A program made the translations under genes and the position numbers. A stretch of 34,000 bases of DNA from an uncultured Blautia sp. (lineage in GTDB: Bacteria > Bacillota > Clostridia > Lachnospirales > Lachnospiraceae). This document shows, piece after piece, positions 1 through 8,067 of this stretch (its first letter is position 1; each line of letters begins with the position of its first letter). The notes under the pieces were generated by a model, which saw only the letters and a program-made list of their open reading frames with translations, made no database searches and was not told the origin of the DNA. Where the stretch lies: contig URVB01000041.1 in assembly GCA_900551075.1 (NCBI GenBank), positions 1-34,000 of the forward strand. The letters are read 5' to 3'.

Positions 1-1112
1 AACTGCCTCAGATCTTGAGTTTTAGGAGAAGATATGGACATAACCGCCGCAACGGCAAAGGAAAAAATAATGCTGAACGGAGAAATTACAACAGGAATTT
101 CAATTCCCTGTGAAAGCGACTGGCCCATTCCCTGTAAAATCAGTTTCAAAACCAATGTGCCGGCCGGAATACCAATCAGGCCACCCAAAATCCCATACAG
201 CCCGCTTTCCAGCAGAAGAATCCGGGTCACAGCCTTTTGCGTTGCGCCGATGCTGCGGAATGTGCCGATCACCGGCAGCCGGTCTAAGGTAATGACCTTG
301 TAGCTGCTGTAAATGATAAAGACGCTCATGGTCAGGGAGAAAAAGCTAATCAGGAAAAAGGGCATGGATTTCTGCCTTCCGTCAGCGGCAATTTGCGCTT
401 CATTTACCACTTCCGACACCCGATAAGCGCCATCCGGCAAGGCTGCGGACAGTTCATTCTTCAGCATGGCATTGGAAACCCCCTCGGCAGGCTCCACTAA
501 AATTTCAGTATAGCCATCTGTGCGGCCCAACACCTCAAACAAAGTGGGCAGCGGCAAAAGAGCCGTTGCACCTCTGGTATGCCGGAGAAAAACCGTATCA
601 TAAGCGGCCACTGCGGCCACTTCCAAAGAGACCGGTTTTCCTCCGATTTGCAGCGTAATGGTGTCACCCGCCTCAATTCCATATTTCGAAGTGAAGCGGT
701 CAGGCAGGATTACCTGATTGCCGGTAAAGTCCGCAATCTCGCCGCCATCCGCCAACCGGGGCGGATTGATGGCATCCAGCTTGGATAAGTCCGCTCCAAT
801 TAAGTCAACCGTTTCATAATATCCGTTTTCATGGTAAAGGGCCATGCCCTCCAGCATGGGAACGCTGGATCGGATAGAGGACAGCTCCGGCAGGGCGTTT
901 TCTGAAATCTCTCCCTCTATGGCAGTCACGGACAGAGTTGCGCTGCCAGCCATCCCCCGCGCCATCTTCCGCTGGGCACTTTCATACGATGCGCCGATAG
1001 AAAACGATACAAACAATAAAGTTGTAGAGAGCAAAATGGACAGCAGCATGACCGCCGTTCTCGTCTTTCTCTCTTTGACATTCGTAAAAATATATTTCAA
1101 AATAATTTTCAA
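1..1112 (-). CDS. ABC transporter permease, FtsX/MacB-like (3' end outside window)
   Basis: The minus strand reads open for about 370 codons from a TTG start to the window edge, so the C-terminus is missing. The protein begins with a basic segment, then a membrane helix (AVMLLSILLSTTLFVSFSIG), a long extracytoplasmic region with the features of a MacB periplasmic-core-like domain, and then the first helices of the FtsX domain (PFFLISFFSLTMSVFIIYSS, then VITLDRLPVIGTFRSIGATQ, a typical FtsX loop). Such permeases work with an ATPase to move peptides, lipoproteins or antimicrobials. The TTG lies 8 bases after the stop of the FMN-binding gene, with AGGTG upstream. No ATPase is visible here; it may lie beyond the left edge. 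Family confident, substrate unknown. Confidence 0.85.
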   Translation of the reverse strand, partial: MKIILKYIFTNVKERKTRTAVMLLSILLSTTLLFVSFSIGASYESAQRKMARGMAGSATLSVTAIEGEISENALPELSSIRSSVPMLEGMALYHENGYYETVDLIGADLSKLDAINPPRLADGGEIADFTGNQVILPDRFTSKYGIEAGDTITLQIGGKPVSLEVAAVAAYDTVFLRHTRGATALLPLPTLFEVLGRTDGYTEILVEPAEGVSNAMLKNELSAALPDGAYRVSEVVNEAQIAADGRQKSMPFFLISFFSLTMSVFIIYSSYKVITLDRLPVIGTFRSIGATQKAVTRILLLESGLYGILGGLIGIPAGTLVLKLILQGMGQSLSQGIEIPVVISPFSIIFSFAVAAVMSISSPKTQDLRQ

Positions 1113-1120
1113 GACAGCAC

Positions 1121-1525
1121 CTACTTTCCATCGGACGACCTACCGTCCTGTTCTAATGCGTTTTCGATTGCTTTTAATACCGTGTCGCTGGTGAGCGTAG
1201 CGCCTGAAATGGCGTCCACCTCCAATGATTGCGCGGAGAAAACCGCCCCGGCAATTTGTTCTGCCTGCTCCATATAGGAAGCTTTATGTTCAATCACTTC
1301 GATATTGGTAATCTCATGGTCCTGCACTTCAACCTGAACCACAGCAAAGAGCAGCTTGTTTTGGCATACGCCGATAAACTCACCATCTGCTGCTGTGCTA
1401 AGATCAACTGTGCCGATCTGCAAAGTCTGCGGACGCAGTATAACAGCAACAACAGCGAAGCAGACACAGATCGTAACAGCAGCCGTTAACAGATAAGGAA
1501 CCACCTTTCTCCATTTCTTCTTCAA
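1121..1525 (-). CDS. membrane-anchored FMN-binding domain protein
   Basis: About 134 residues from a TTG start preceded by AAAGGAGGTGACGGG, one of the strongest ribosome sites in the window. An upstream TTG at 1588 would place its N-terminus inside the terminator hairpin and is rejected. A short basic N-terminus is followed by one membrane helix (LLTAAVTICVCFAVVAVIL) and an extracytoplasmic FMN_bind domain ending in DAISGATLTSDTVLKAIENAL. The SGAT-type motif is the site where related domains (NqrC/RnfG family) attach FMN through Ser/Thr. A free-standing anchored domain suggests extracytoplasmic electron transfer or flavin carriage. It precedes the ABC permease by a few bases and is probably co-transcribed with it. 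Confidence 0.85.
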   Translation of the reverse strand: MKKKWRKVVPYLLTAAVTICVCFAVVAVILRPQTLQIGTVDLSTAADGEFIGVCQNKLLFAVVQVEVQDHEITNIEVIEHKASYMEQAEQIAGAVFSAQSLEVDAISGATLTSDTVLKAIENALEQDGRSSDGK

Positions 1526-1544
1526 CCCGTCACCTCCTTTCAGC

Positions 1545-1592
1545 AAAAAAGGTTGGCAGCTATCACAAAAACCATGATAGTCTGCCAACCTT
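1545..1592 (-). terminator. Rho-independent terminator after the histidine kinase
   Basis: Read on the minus strand, AAGGTTGGCAG and CTGCCAACCTT form a perfect 11-bp stem. The stem is extended by CTATCA/TGATAG with one bulged A, and followed by TTTTTT. It lies 30 bases after the kinase stop and directly before the FMN-binding gene's ribosome site, so the permease operon depends on read-through or a separate promoter. Confidence 0.85.
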
Positions 1593-1622
1593 AATCTAAT
1601 TTTCAGGCAACCTTAATTAACC

Positions 1623-3035
1623 TTAACAGGTAAAAAAATCAATCTCAAACGTCATGCCGGCACCCGGAATACTGGAAACAGAAATTGTGCCGCCGTGCAG
1701 GTCAATAATCCCTTTTGCAATTGCAAGGCCCAGCCCGGTTCCTTCCGACTTTTGCTCCGTATTTGTCCCTCGATAATAGCGGTCAAAAAGCCGCTGGGCT
1801 TCCTCCGGCTTCATACCGTTTCCATTATCGGCAACCCTGATTTTTAATGCAGCCCGGGACGACACTATGCTTACTGCAACTTCGGTGTGTTCCTTACCAT
1901 GCACAAAGGCATTGATAATTAAATTCCGAAATGCCCTTGTAAAAAGCATCTGGTCGAATGGAAAAGCGACCGTTTCCTCTGCACTTTCAAAATGGATGAT
2001 GCGGTTTTCATATTCCGGGGTGTTCAAAATATCAATCGCCAGTTCTTTGAGGAAACGGACGATATTTTGTTGTTCACGGTGAATGGGGAGCATCCCGTTT
2101 TCTAATTGATAGGTCAGCTTCAGATCGTCAATCAGCTTTTCCATATAAGAAACATTTTTCAGCATGACACCTGCATAATGCCTGCGGTGTTCCCGGTCAC
2201 TCCCATCCGTTTCCTGCAAAATCTCTGCATACCCCCTAATTGGAGAAAGCGGTGTTTTGAGGTCGTGGGTGATGTTCGCAATCCATTCCTCCCGCGTCTT
2301 TTCTGTTTGCGCGCGCAGGTGATCACTGGCCCTGATTTCGGCATCCAGCGTGTTCAGGCTGTCATATAAATCATGGAATACCCCCTGTTCCTGAACCGGG
2401 AGATAACGGCGGACGGAAATTTCCCGAATAGCGGTCGTCAGCCGTTTGATTGCTCTTGTTGTCAGCAATCCATATAGAACGCCTGAAACCAGAACCAGCA
2501 AAAACAGGGCGGCAAGCACCGGCACAATCATCGTTTTACCGCCTGCAAACCGCTCCCCATTGACATACATCGTCACCCTGGAAACATTCACAGGGAAATA
2601 GAGAAGACAGGCATACTCTGTTCCGGCATCAGCGGCTATCCCTGCACATACCGTCATTTCTCCATCTGCTGATTTTCCGCTTTGAACAAGCTGCAATAAT
2701 TCCGCACTGGAATATGCTGTGCCTGCCTGCTCCGGCTTTTGATAGCTGAACACCTCGCTGCCCGAAGCATCTAATATCTGAATACCAACTTCATGCTCCT
2801 GCAGCAATGCCATGCCAGCCTGCTTTACCTGCGGCACATCATTGATAAAGATAATCTGCTCCCAAAAATCCGCCGCAAATACTTTTGGCCAATCACTTCT
2901 GATATTCGTGCCAGCCGGTGTCCGAACAGAAACCGTCTGGAAGAAAAAGTAACCTGCCAGCAGAACCGTTCCCAATAAAGCCAGAAAAAAGATCAGGTAA
3001 ATATGAAATATGGTGCGATAACCTGAACGTTTCAT
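1623..3035 (-). CDS. sensor histidine kinase
   Basis: A 470-residue transmembrane kinase. An N-terminal helix (residues 11-34) and a second helix near 168-192 bracket an extracytoplasmic sensor region of about 130 residues. A HAMP-like linker follows, then HisKA with the phospho-acceptor His257 in NITHDLKTPLSPIRGYAEIL, and a HATPase domain with N-box (RNLIINAFVHG), NGNGM and GTGLGLAIAKGIIDLHGG motifs. All catalytic motifs are intact. It starts at the base after the regulator's stop codon, so the two are translationally linked. The signal is unknown. The adjacent FtsX-type permease suggests the envelope-stress or antimicrobial-peptide type of system common in Firmicutes, which is inference. 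Confidence 0.93.
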   Translation of the reverse strand: MKRSGYRTIFHIYLIFFLALLGTVLLAGYFFFQTVSVRTPAGTNIRSDWPKVFAADFWEQIIFINDVPQVKQAGMALLQEHEVGIQILDASGSEVFSYQKPEQAGTAYSSAELLQLVQSGKSADGEMTVCAGIAADAGTEYACLLYFPVNVSRVTMYVNGERFAGGKTMIVPVLAALFLLVLVSGVLYGLLTTRAIKRLTTAIREISVRRYLPVQEQGVFHDLYDSLNTLDAEIRASDHLRAQTEKTREEWIANITHDLKTPLSPIRGYAEILQETDGSDREHRRHYAGVMLKNVSYMEKLIDDLKLTYQLENGMLPIHREQQNIVRFLKELAIDILNTPEYENRIIHFESAEETVAFPFDQMLFTRAFRNLIINAFVHGKEHTEVAVSIVSSRAALKIRVADNGNGMKPEEAQRLFDRYYRGTNTEQKSEGTGLGLAIAKGIIDLHGGTISVSSIPGAGMTFEIDFFTC

Positions 3036-3740
3036 TTAGTCAGTCCTCTTTTTGAGCTTATAGCCCAGTCCTTTCACGGTGATAAGCTGCCGGGGAGCAG
3101 ACGGCGCATCTTCGATTTTTTCCCGTAAGTGCCGGATATGCACCATGATGGTATTATCACAAATGCTGCTGTACTCACCCCACACCTGCTCGTATATCCT
3201 TTCTTTGCTGACAATTTTGTCTGCATTTTCCATAAGATAGGATAAAAGCATAAATTCGCGGCCGGTCAATCCGATTTCCTGCCCGGCTTTGTAAGCCCGG
3301 CAGCTCTCTACGTCAATCGAAAGGGGCCCCGCAGTCAGCCGGGTCCTGTCATCAGGTGACGGAGCCATCTGATACTGCTGGCGGCGTAGCTGGGCTTTGA
3401 TACGGAACACCACTTCGCGGGGACTGAACGGTTTTGTAATGTAGTCATCGCCTCCGCAGGACAGGCCGAGTATTTTATCTATATCATCGTTTTTTGAGGA
3501 TAAGAAGAGGACGGAACAATAGGAAAACGCACGAATTTGTCTGCATACCTCCAACCCATCTATATCCGGCAGCATAATATCCAGCACAATCACGTCCGGC
3601 TGAAACTCCCTGCAAATCCTAACGGCCTCCTTGCCGGCGCAGGCTTTTCGGATTGCATGAAAGCCCTCTTTTTGCAGCACCTCTTCCATCAGGTCAACAA
3701 TGTCTTTTTCATCGTCAACCAGCAAAATTCTATTCTCCAT
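3036..3740 (-). CDS. OmpR/PhoB-type response regulator
   Basis: A 234-residue regulator. The receiver domain has acidic residues Asp9 and Asp10, phospho-acceptor Asp54 (VIVLDIMLPDIDG) and the switch Lys in YITKPFSP. The C-terminal winged helix contains LTGREFMLLSYLMENADKIV and VHIRHLREKIED. It is the first gene of the operon, with AGGCAGGTG upstream of the ATG and a good promoter about 70 bases before it. It is the partner of the downstream kinase. Likely targets are its own promoter and the neighbouring permease genes, which is inference. Confidence 0.95.
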   Translation of the reverse strand: MENRILLVDDEKDIVDLMEEVLQKEGFHAIRKACAGKEAVRICREFQPDVIVLDIMLPDIDGLEVCRQIRAFSYCSVLFLSSKNDDIDKILGLSCGGDDYITKPFSPREVVFRIKAQLRRQQYQMAPSPDDRTRLTAGPLSIDVESCRAYKAGQEIGLTGREFMLLSYLMENADKIVSKERIYEQVWGEYSSICDNTIMVHIRHLREKIEDAPSAPRQLITVKGLGYKLKKRTD

Positions 3741-3808
3741 TTATACACCTGCCTTTCGCTTGCTTCTTTGAGCGTTATATAATCCATGATGCGCCTTCTG
3801 TGGAACTT

Positions 3809-3837
3809 ATTATATTTCTTTCACCGGAAGAATGCAA
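3809..3837 (-). promoter_or_regulatory. sigma-A promoter of the two-component operon
   Basis: Minus-strand TTGCAT (3832-3837) and TATAAT (3809-3814) with an exact 17-base spacer, about 70 bases before the regulator ATG. Confidence 0.7.
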
Positions 3838-3997
3838 CCAACAGTAATGAAAAGATATCCGGTTATCAGAAAAAAAGCGCTGAAAACCTGCTTAACCCTT
3901 GAGATACCACTGCAGCAAACCCTTTCCCATAGCCTCAGCCTTAATACCCTGTTATCTTGCCAATCTATCGCCTTTCGGCGCCTGCTCCTTCGTCGCC

Positions 3998-4375
3998 TTA
4001 TTCATGGGCCACAACCTTTTGCAGAATCTTCAGCAATTCCCGCGTATCCAGAGGTTGCGCCATGTCGCGTCCAGCAGCTTTTGAAAATTGGTATCCTTTG
4101 CAAGCTTATGTAACATTTGTTCCAGCAACACCTCGTTGCCCATAAACCTTGCCAGCACACTGTCCACGTCAATCCCTGCTGCTGTCAGTCGTTCCTTTTT
4201 AATCGCATCCATGTCTCAAACCTCCTTTGTTATTGCCGGTACATCTTGGAGAGTTCTGCTTCCACCGAGCAGAAGTCTCCAACAAACGCGGATTAAAGAC
4301 GCCGCAGCATCTCCATGCCGTCCTTCTCCGGCATCATCACATCCAGGAGAACCGCAGTACCGGCCGGGGTCCCCC
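3998..4375 (-). pseudogene. decayed REC/Hpt phosphorelay locus
   Basis: Three signalling pieces on the minus strand do not form one intact gene. First comes a receiver core, AVLLDVMMPEKDGMEMLRRL, followed at once by a stop. Next, a new ATG at 4212 with AAAGGAGG upstream opens an Hpt-like N-terminus (TAAGIDVDSVLARFMGNEVL) that goes out of frame before the expected phospho-His helix. Third, in another frame, is a receiver C-terminus, MAQPLDTRELLKILQKVVAHE, stopping at 3998. Deletions have therefore joined parts of a response regulator and an Hpt module. None of the pieces can work alone. The boundaries are approximate. Confidence 0.6.
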
Positions 4376-4545
4376 TGAACCTTCTCCAGCCCCTATCCGG
4401 CATTCCAAACGGGAATATGTATTGTGCCGGATTCGTTTCATCATCCGCTTGTCCTGGCGGAATAAAATTTTGTATCTGCTGTTCTTGGGGCTCCGCGTGG
4501 AATTCTCTGTCAGGCAGACTCCTCCAGCTTGGGCAAAAGCAGCCG

Positions 4546-4869
4546 GAATTGATTTCTTCCTATTCATTAGGTATGAAACAAAAACTCTATCTCACAGGGG
4601 CATTAGTTTCAGAAGCCTCTAATCTGATACTTGATGAACCATTTAATGGTTTAGATCCTGAAAGCTGTGTGATTATCAAAAAATTACTTCAGGAATATTG
4701 TTACCATGAGCATAATATGTTATTATTTTCAGTACACAACTTAGATTTAGTTTCAAATTTTAGTGACACTATTATCTTGATTGATAAAAACAGAAAACTA
4801 TTATCACTGGAAAATAGCCAGAATATCACAGAATTGGAGAATTTCTTTTTCGAACATTGTGTGCTTTAA
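4546..4869 (+). pseudogene. 3' fragment of an ABC transporter ATP-binding protein
   Basis: The plus strand encodes the second half of an ABC ATPase: signature SYSLGMKQKL, Walker B NLILDEPFNGLDP, the H-loop region (LLFSVHNLDLVSNF) and a normal C-terminus. The Walker A half is absent. The reading frame continues upstream into GC-rich sequence that has no ABC similarity and belongs to the REC/Hpt remnant on the other strand. Base composition changes sharply near 4546, which marks the breakpoint. A nonfunctional remnant left by a deletion or insertion. Confidence 0.8.
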
Positions 4870-4920
4870 TCAAGCAAAAACTTTTTATACAAGTTGAAAA
4901 TAGAAGAGCATATCTATAAT

Positions 4921-6030
4921 GATATGCTCTCAGACTGTGGACAAAGTTGGTATTGGAAATCAACCCAGGCACCACTTTTCTTTCTTATAATAAAATGTTA
5001 TAAATCGTAGGAAGAAGTTCATACTCCTCTCAAATACATCCTCCTTTTTACCTCATTTTTTCAACTTCATTATATTCATACATGCGTAAGTCAGCCCCGC
5101 TTTCATCTCCATCCGAGCTTTTCTTATGTGCTGCGTATAACGAAAGCCATGATGCCTTTGGCTGTCCTCAATATCCTTTCTATCGTTTCTTTTCTTCAAT
5201 TGTATAGTCCCCTGTTCCCTGACGTATGACGGATCTCCTCTGCATATACATGCCGTGTCACCACTTTCACATGTTCCCTACTGTCTGCGCATTATTTCAG
5301 ACTCGGACATGATGCGTAATGTCCTCCACAGCTCTTAAATTTTTTATTTTCTTCCCGGTTTTGCTGTATAATATTCCAAAACATGGTTTTCCGGACACAG
5401 ATAACAATCATGATACTCATATTTTCAGAAAAAGCCTTTCTTGGTTATCAGCCTTTCCTCCATCTTTTATCAATTCATGCGCTATCGCCGGTGCACGGTA
5501 TCCTGCATCCGCAATAACCATTTCCGGTTTGTATTATCTCAGCTTGTCATATAATGCTTTAAAAGTACGGCTATCATTTTCGTTTCCCGGATGTACGCTG
5601 TATCATAGAACCTATCTGTGCCTGTCACAGGCCGTCTCTATTGCATATGCAAAAACATATTTTTTCTGAAACCATCCTTTATCCGGATCACTGACATTGC
5701 ATTTCTTTACTCCTTCCGGTATTTCGTCTTCAGGAGTACCAGCCTTACCTCCTTCGGATTTTTGAGACTGATTGTCAGCCTCGTCTTTAAGCGATTTCTT
5801 CCCATGTTCTCCCAGTCTTTTGCTTTTTCTTTTTATAGTTTGTCGTTATACCATAAGACCTGTTCCCGAGCAACCCTTTTCCTCATTTTTTGTTGTTGAC
5901 ACAGGCGAACTCCAGTCGATTGCCTTGTCCATCAATCGGATCATATAATCTTTAGGAACTATGTCATCCATGCAGAACATCAACATCTATTCCTATTTTT
6001 TTATCTGCATCTGCAGTCTGAGAGCATATC
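4921..6030 (-). mobile_element. IS1182-like insertion sequence, internally deleted
   Basis: A 1.1-kb element with 17-bp perfect terminal inverted repeats: GATATGCTCTCAGACTG at the left end and its reverse complement at the right end. TATAAT directly flanks both ends (4915-4920 and 6031-6036), consistent with a 6-bp target duplication. The transposase inside is degraded. IS1182-family elements are normally about 1.6-1.8 kb, so roughly 0.5 kb seems to be missing. Family assignment rests on the transposase remnants. Confidence 0.8.
5048..5986 (-). pseudogene. IS1182-family transposase remnant
   Basis: Minus-strand pieces in different frames match the order of an IS1182-type DDE transposase. They are an N-terminus MFCMDDIVPKDYMIRLMDKA; a central DPDKGWFQKKYVFAYAIETA; the DDE-region piece MVIADAGYRAPAIAHELIKD; YDCYLCPENHVLEYYT-like codons in a shifted frame; and the C-terminal VVTRHVYAEEIRHTSGN and YTQHIRKARMEMKAGLTYAC. 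Several frameshifts, stops and a deletion just after the N-terminus inactivate it. No plus-strand reading frame in this interval is a real gene. Confidence 0.8.
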
Positions 6031-6220
6031 TATAATGTTGTGTTCTTCATTGTTTTATATTACAATATATTTATAAAAAGTCCAATTACGTTTTGTTTCA
6101 CTCTATGCTCTTCATCTAACATTAAATTCATATGGAAAAAGCTCTATTATTTTTAGGAGTCCGAGAATAAATTATCCTGATTCTTCTATATTTTCAATAC
6201 AACTTTTATTACTAAAAACA

Positions 6221-6540
6221 AATAACTCCTCACTGGATATGGTATAATAGAGTTGTCTATAAACTATAAACCATTCAGCCAGGAAAGGAGTTATTCTGAT
6301 ACCTATGATACCATATAAACAGCTTTCTTTAAATGATATTTTGGGGATTGCCAAGATAAATCAGATAAAGACAAACCAGCTTTTCTTTCTCTATTAGAAA
6401 CTCATATCGACATTGACGAAATTATTCCGGTTTCTTCAGGAACCATTTCTATGCATCAACGGGCAGAACCCGTAAATACCCTCTACACGCCTTTTTATGG
6501 AACTTGATTCTTCAGCGTATTTTCTCCATTCCATATGCCA
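6221..6540 (+). mobile_element. 5' fragment of a second insertion sequence (transposase remnant)
   Basis: A TATAAT-type promoter and AGGAAAGGAG ribosome site precede an ATG at 6305 that begins MIPYKQLSLNDI. With two single-base corrections (near 6341 and 6434) the frame continues as DKDKPAFLSLLETHIDIDEI and then VSFRNHFYASTGRTRKY and LWNLILQRIFSIPYAK. I recognise this as the N-terminus of a common clostridial transposase but will not name the IS family. AATAACTCCT (6221-6230) and AGGAGTTATT (6286-6295) form an inverted repeat at the 5' end. Similarity stops near 6540, where the thioesterase remnant on the other strand begins. Nonfunctional. Confidence 0.6.
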
Positions 6541-7143
6541 AACAAGCCTCATGTCATTTGTCTACAGCAATTTGACAAATCCGCCAAAACTGATTACCGT
6601 ATCTTTCATTGCTGGTTCCGCCAGATTTCACAGAAAAAAGAAGCGAAATCTTTGTAAAGCCCACACCCTTTTCACAGCAATTCGCCCAAATGCACCTCTC
6701 ACCATGTCTTATACCGCTCCAAACCCACCATAAACTCCGGTTCTGGCAGATGAGATATCGGTTGTGACTCTGGAATGTGGGGAACTCTGCTCCCGGAGAA
6801 TATAGCCAGCTTTGCTATCCTATTGCTACTCTCAAGTTCTTTTTCACCTCAAAAGCTATTTTGCCGCCCATACTGGGCCAAATAAAACAAAATCATTGTC
6901 AAGCCTCATGACAGTGTCCGCAGCGTCTTTTACAAGCGAGTGCAGATTCAGATATGGCTTCTCACCAATACGTTCTTCCCTTCCCGGTAACTGTATGGGG
7001 CAAACCACAAGTTATTTGCCAAAATGTTGAATCCATTTAACATAGAATGCGGCGGCTCCTCCTGCATTAGGAAAGCAGAACATCATTGTACTTTTTGGGT
7101 AAATACCTTCCGAATTCTTAATCAATTTTCCGTTGTATACCAT
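6540..7143 (-). pseudogene. type II thioesterase (GrsT/YbtT-like), inactivated
   Basis: An ATG at 7143 with AGGAGAGAAG upstream begins a recognisable type II thioesterase: MFCFPNAGGAAAFYVKWIQ, then after an in-frame TAA the family motif CPIQLPGREERIGEKPY and DFVLFG. The catalytic GxSxG (FGHSMGG in the family) is destroyed by loss of one base; restoring it gives SMGGKIAFE. Further downstream, AIFSGSRVPHIPESQPISHL is visible in another frame. These enzymes clear misprimed carrier domains of nonribosomal peptide or polyketide synthases. No synthase is present in the window. The 3' limit is approximate because the gene runs into an IS fragment. Confidence 0.75.
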
Positions 7144-7184
7144 CTTCTCTCCTGAATTCAGACTAACCCGCCGCCAACTCCCAT

Positions 7185-7418
7185 TTATTTAAACCAGGCA
7201 GCAAATGCCTGCAATGACGGTACGACTATGGCAGAAGATGCCAGCTCATCTGCTATTTTCAGGTCTCTGAAAACCATAGGGACAATTGCATATTCCAGCG
7301 TACTAAACGGGTGAAGAAGAACTGTCCTTATGGAAAACGCCGACCTTACAGCATCGTCGATATGCGGCCCGCACATTCGGCACATCGTTCCCTCTGCTTT
7401 GATTGTAATTTTAGCCCC
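7185..7418 (-). pseudogene. heavy-metal-associated (HMA-like) domain remnant
   Basis: The minus strand reads AKITIKAEGTMCRMCGPHIDDAVRSAF, which resembles the first half of a small HMA domain with a CxxC metal site. The rest (after about residue 32) does not look like HMA. The expected start codon position reads GGG rather than ATG or GTG, 6 bases after an AGGAGG that overlaps the stop of the upstream membrane protein gene. Loss of the start codon plus a probable frameshift make this a likely pseudogene. Identification is tentative. Confidence 0.4.
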
Positions 7419-7427
7419 GGCAGCCTC

Positions 7428-7922
7428 CTAAAAAATCTGATTTAGCAAAAGCACAAGCAGGCCTACAACCAGTGCAAAAGGAATGCCTATCACCATCCCC
7501 TTAACGCTCCCCATGAAATGGAATTTGACGGCTTCAAAATCTGTTTTATAATTTACCTTTTTCATCAGCTTGTCAAAGGGGGCAAATGCGATGTCAACAA
7601 CCAGGAAATCATACCAGTCCACCGCCAGCCATATAAGATAGCTGTAAAACGCTCCCTCCCAAAAGCTCCGACACCCGTTCGCAAAGTAAAGCAGCAGCGA
7701 AAACAGCAGACTGTATAAAATTACTGCCAGCAATTTTCGTTTCATGTCCCGCTTTCTTGTTGGTATGTTCCCTTCTGTTAACAGCCCCATTTTCCTCACC
7801 CGTCTGCCCACCTCCGGGGGATAATCGTTCAGCATTGCATATCCATTACTCTTTTTAGATGTCGCCAACACCATCATGGTAAACAAAACGCATAAGATAA
7901 CACATTCCATTGCCAGTACCAT
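7428..7922 (-). CDS. multi-pass membrane protein of unknown function
   Basis: A 164-residue protein with a signal-anchor-like N-terminal helix (MECVILCVLFTMMVLATS), a basic cytoplasmic stretch (VGRRVRKMGLLTEGNIPTRK), and helices near residues 65-83, 90-112 and 142-162. I do not recognise a functional family. It sits after the YbtQ-like transporter and before the HMA and thioesterase remnants, all on the same strand, so it was probably part of the TetR/ABC operon. Its codons look intact, and its stop overlaps the ribosome site of the next, dead gene. Confidence 0.75.
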   Translation of the reverse strand: MVLAMECVILCVLFTMMVLATSKKSNGYAMLNDYPPEVGRRVRKMGLLTEGNIPTRKRDMKRKLLAVILYSLLFSLLLYFANGCRSFWEGAFYSYLIWLAVDWYDFLVVDIAFAPFDKLMKKVNYKTDFEAVKFHFMGSVKGMVIGIPFALVVGLLVLLLNQIF

Positions 7923-7931
7923 AAAATCCCC

Positions 7932-7982
7932 CTATCTAATCGGGCCCACGCCCACAAACGGCAGATGTCCTTCTCTCTTCAT
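7932..7982 (-). other. short reading frame, possible N-terminal remnant of a methyltransferase-like membrane protein
   Basis: A 16-codon frame, MKREGHLPFVGVGPIR, has a good ribosome site (AGGAGG, 8 bases upstream) and stops 10 bases before the next ATG. The sequence resembles the start of small isoprenylcysteine-methyltransferase-like membrane proteins, cut off before the first helix. It may be a deletion scar rather than a real peptide. Low certainty. Confidence 0.3.
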
Positions 7983-8067
7983 TATTCATTCCTCCTATAA
8001 CCAGAAAAAACTTCCTACCCTGTTATCATAACTGATAAGCGGCTCGTTTTATAAGATTTTACATTGC

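Noticed and set aside
1526..1588. Upstream TTG start for the FMN-binding protein
   Set aside because: It lies inside the terminator hairpin; the start at 1525 has a near-perfect ribosome site.
4315..4545. N-terminal extension of the ABC ATPase fragment
   Set aside because: Not ABC-like, GC-rich, and antisense to the REC remnant; it is an accidental fusion frame.
5319..5899. Plus-strand open frames within the IS element
   Set aside because: The minus strand carries recognisable IS1182 transposase pieces across the same interval; the plus frames are shadows.
6812..7030. Plus-strand frame of 72 codons
   Set aside because: Antisense to the thioesterase remnant, with no ribosome site.
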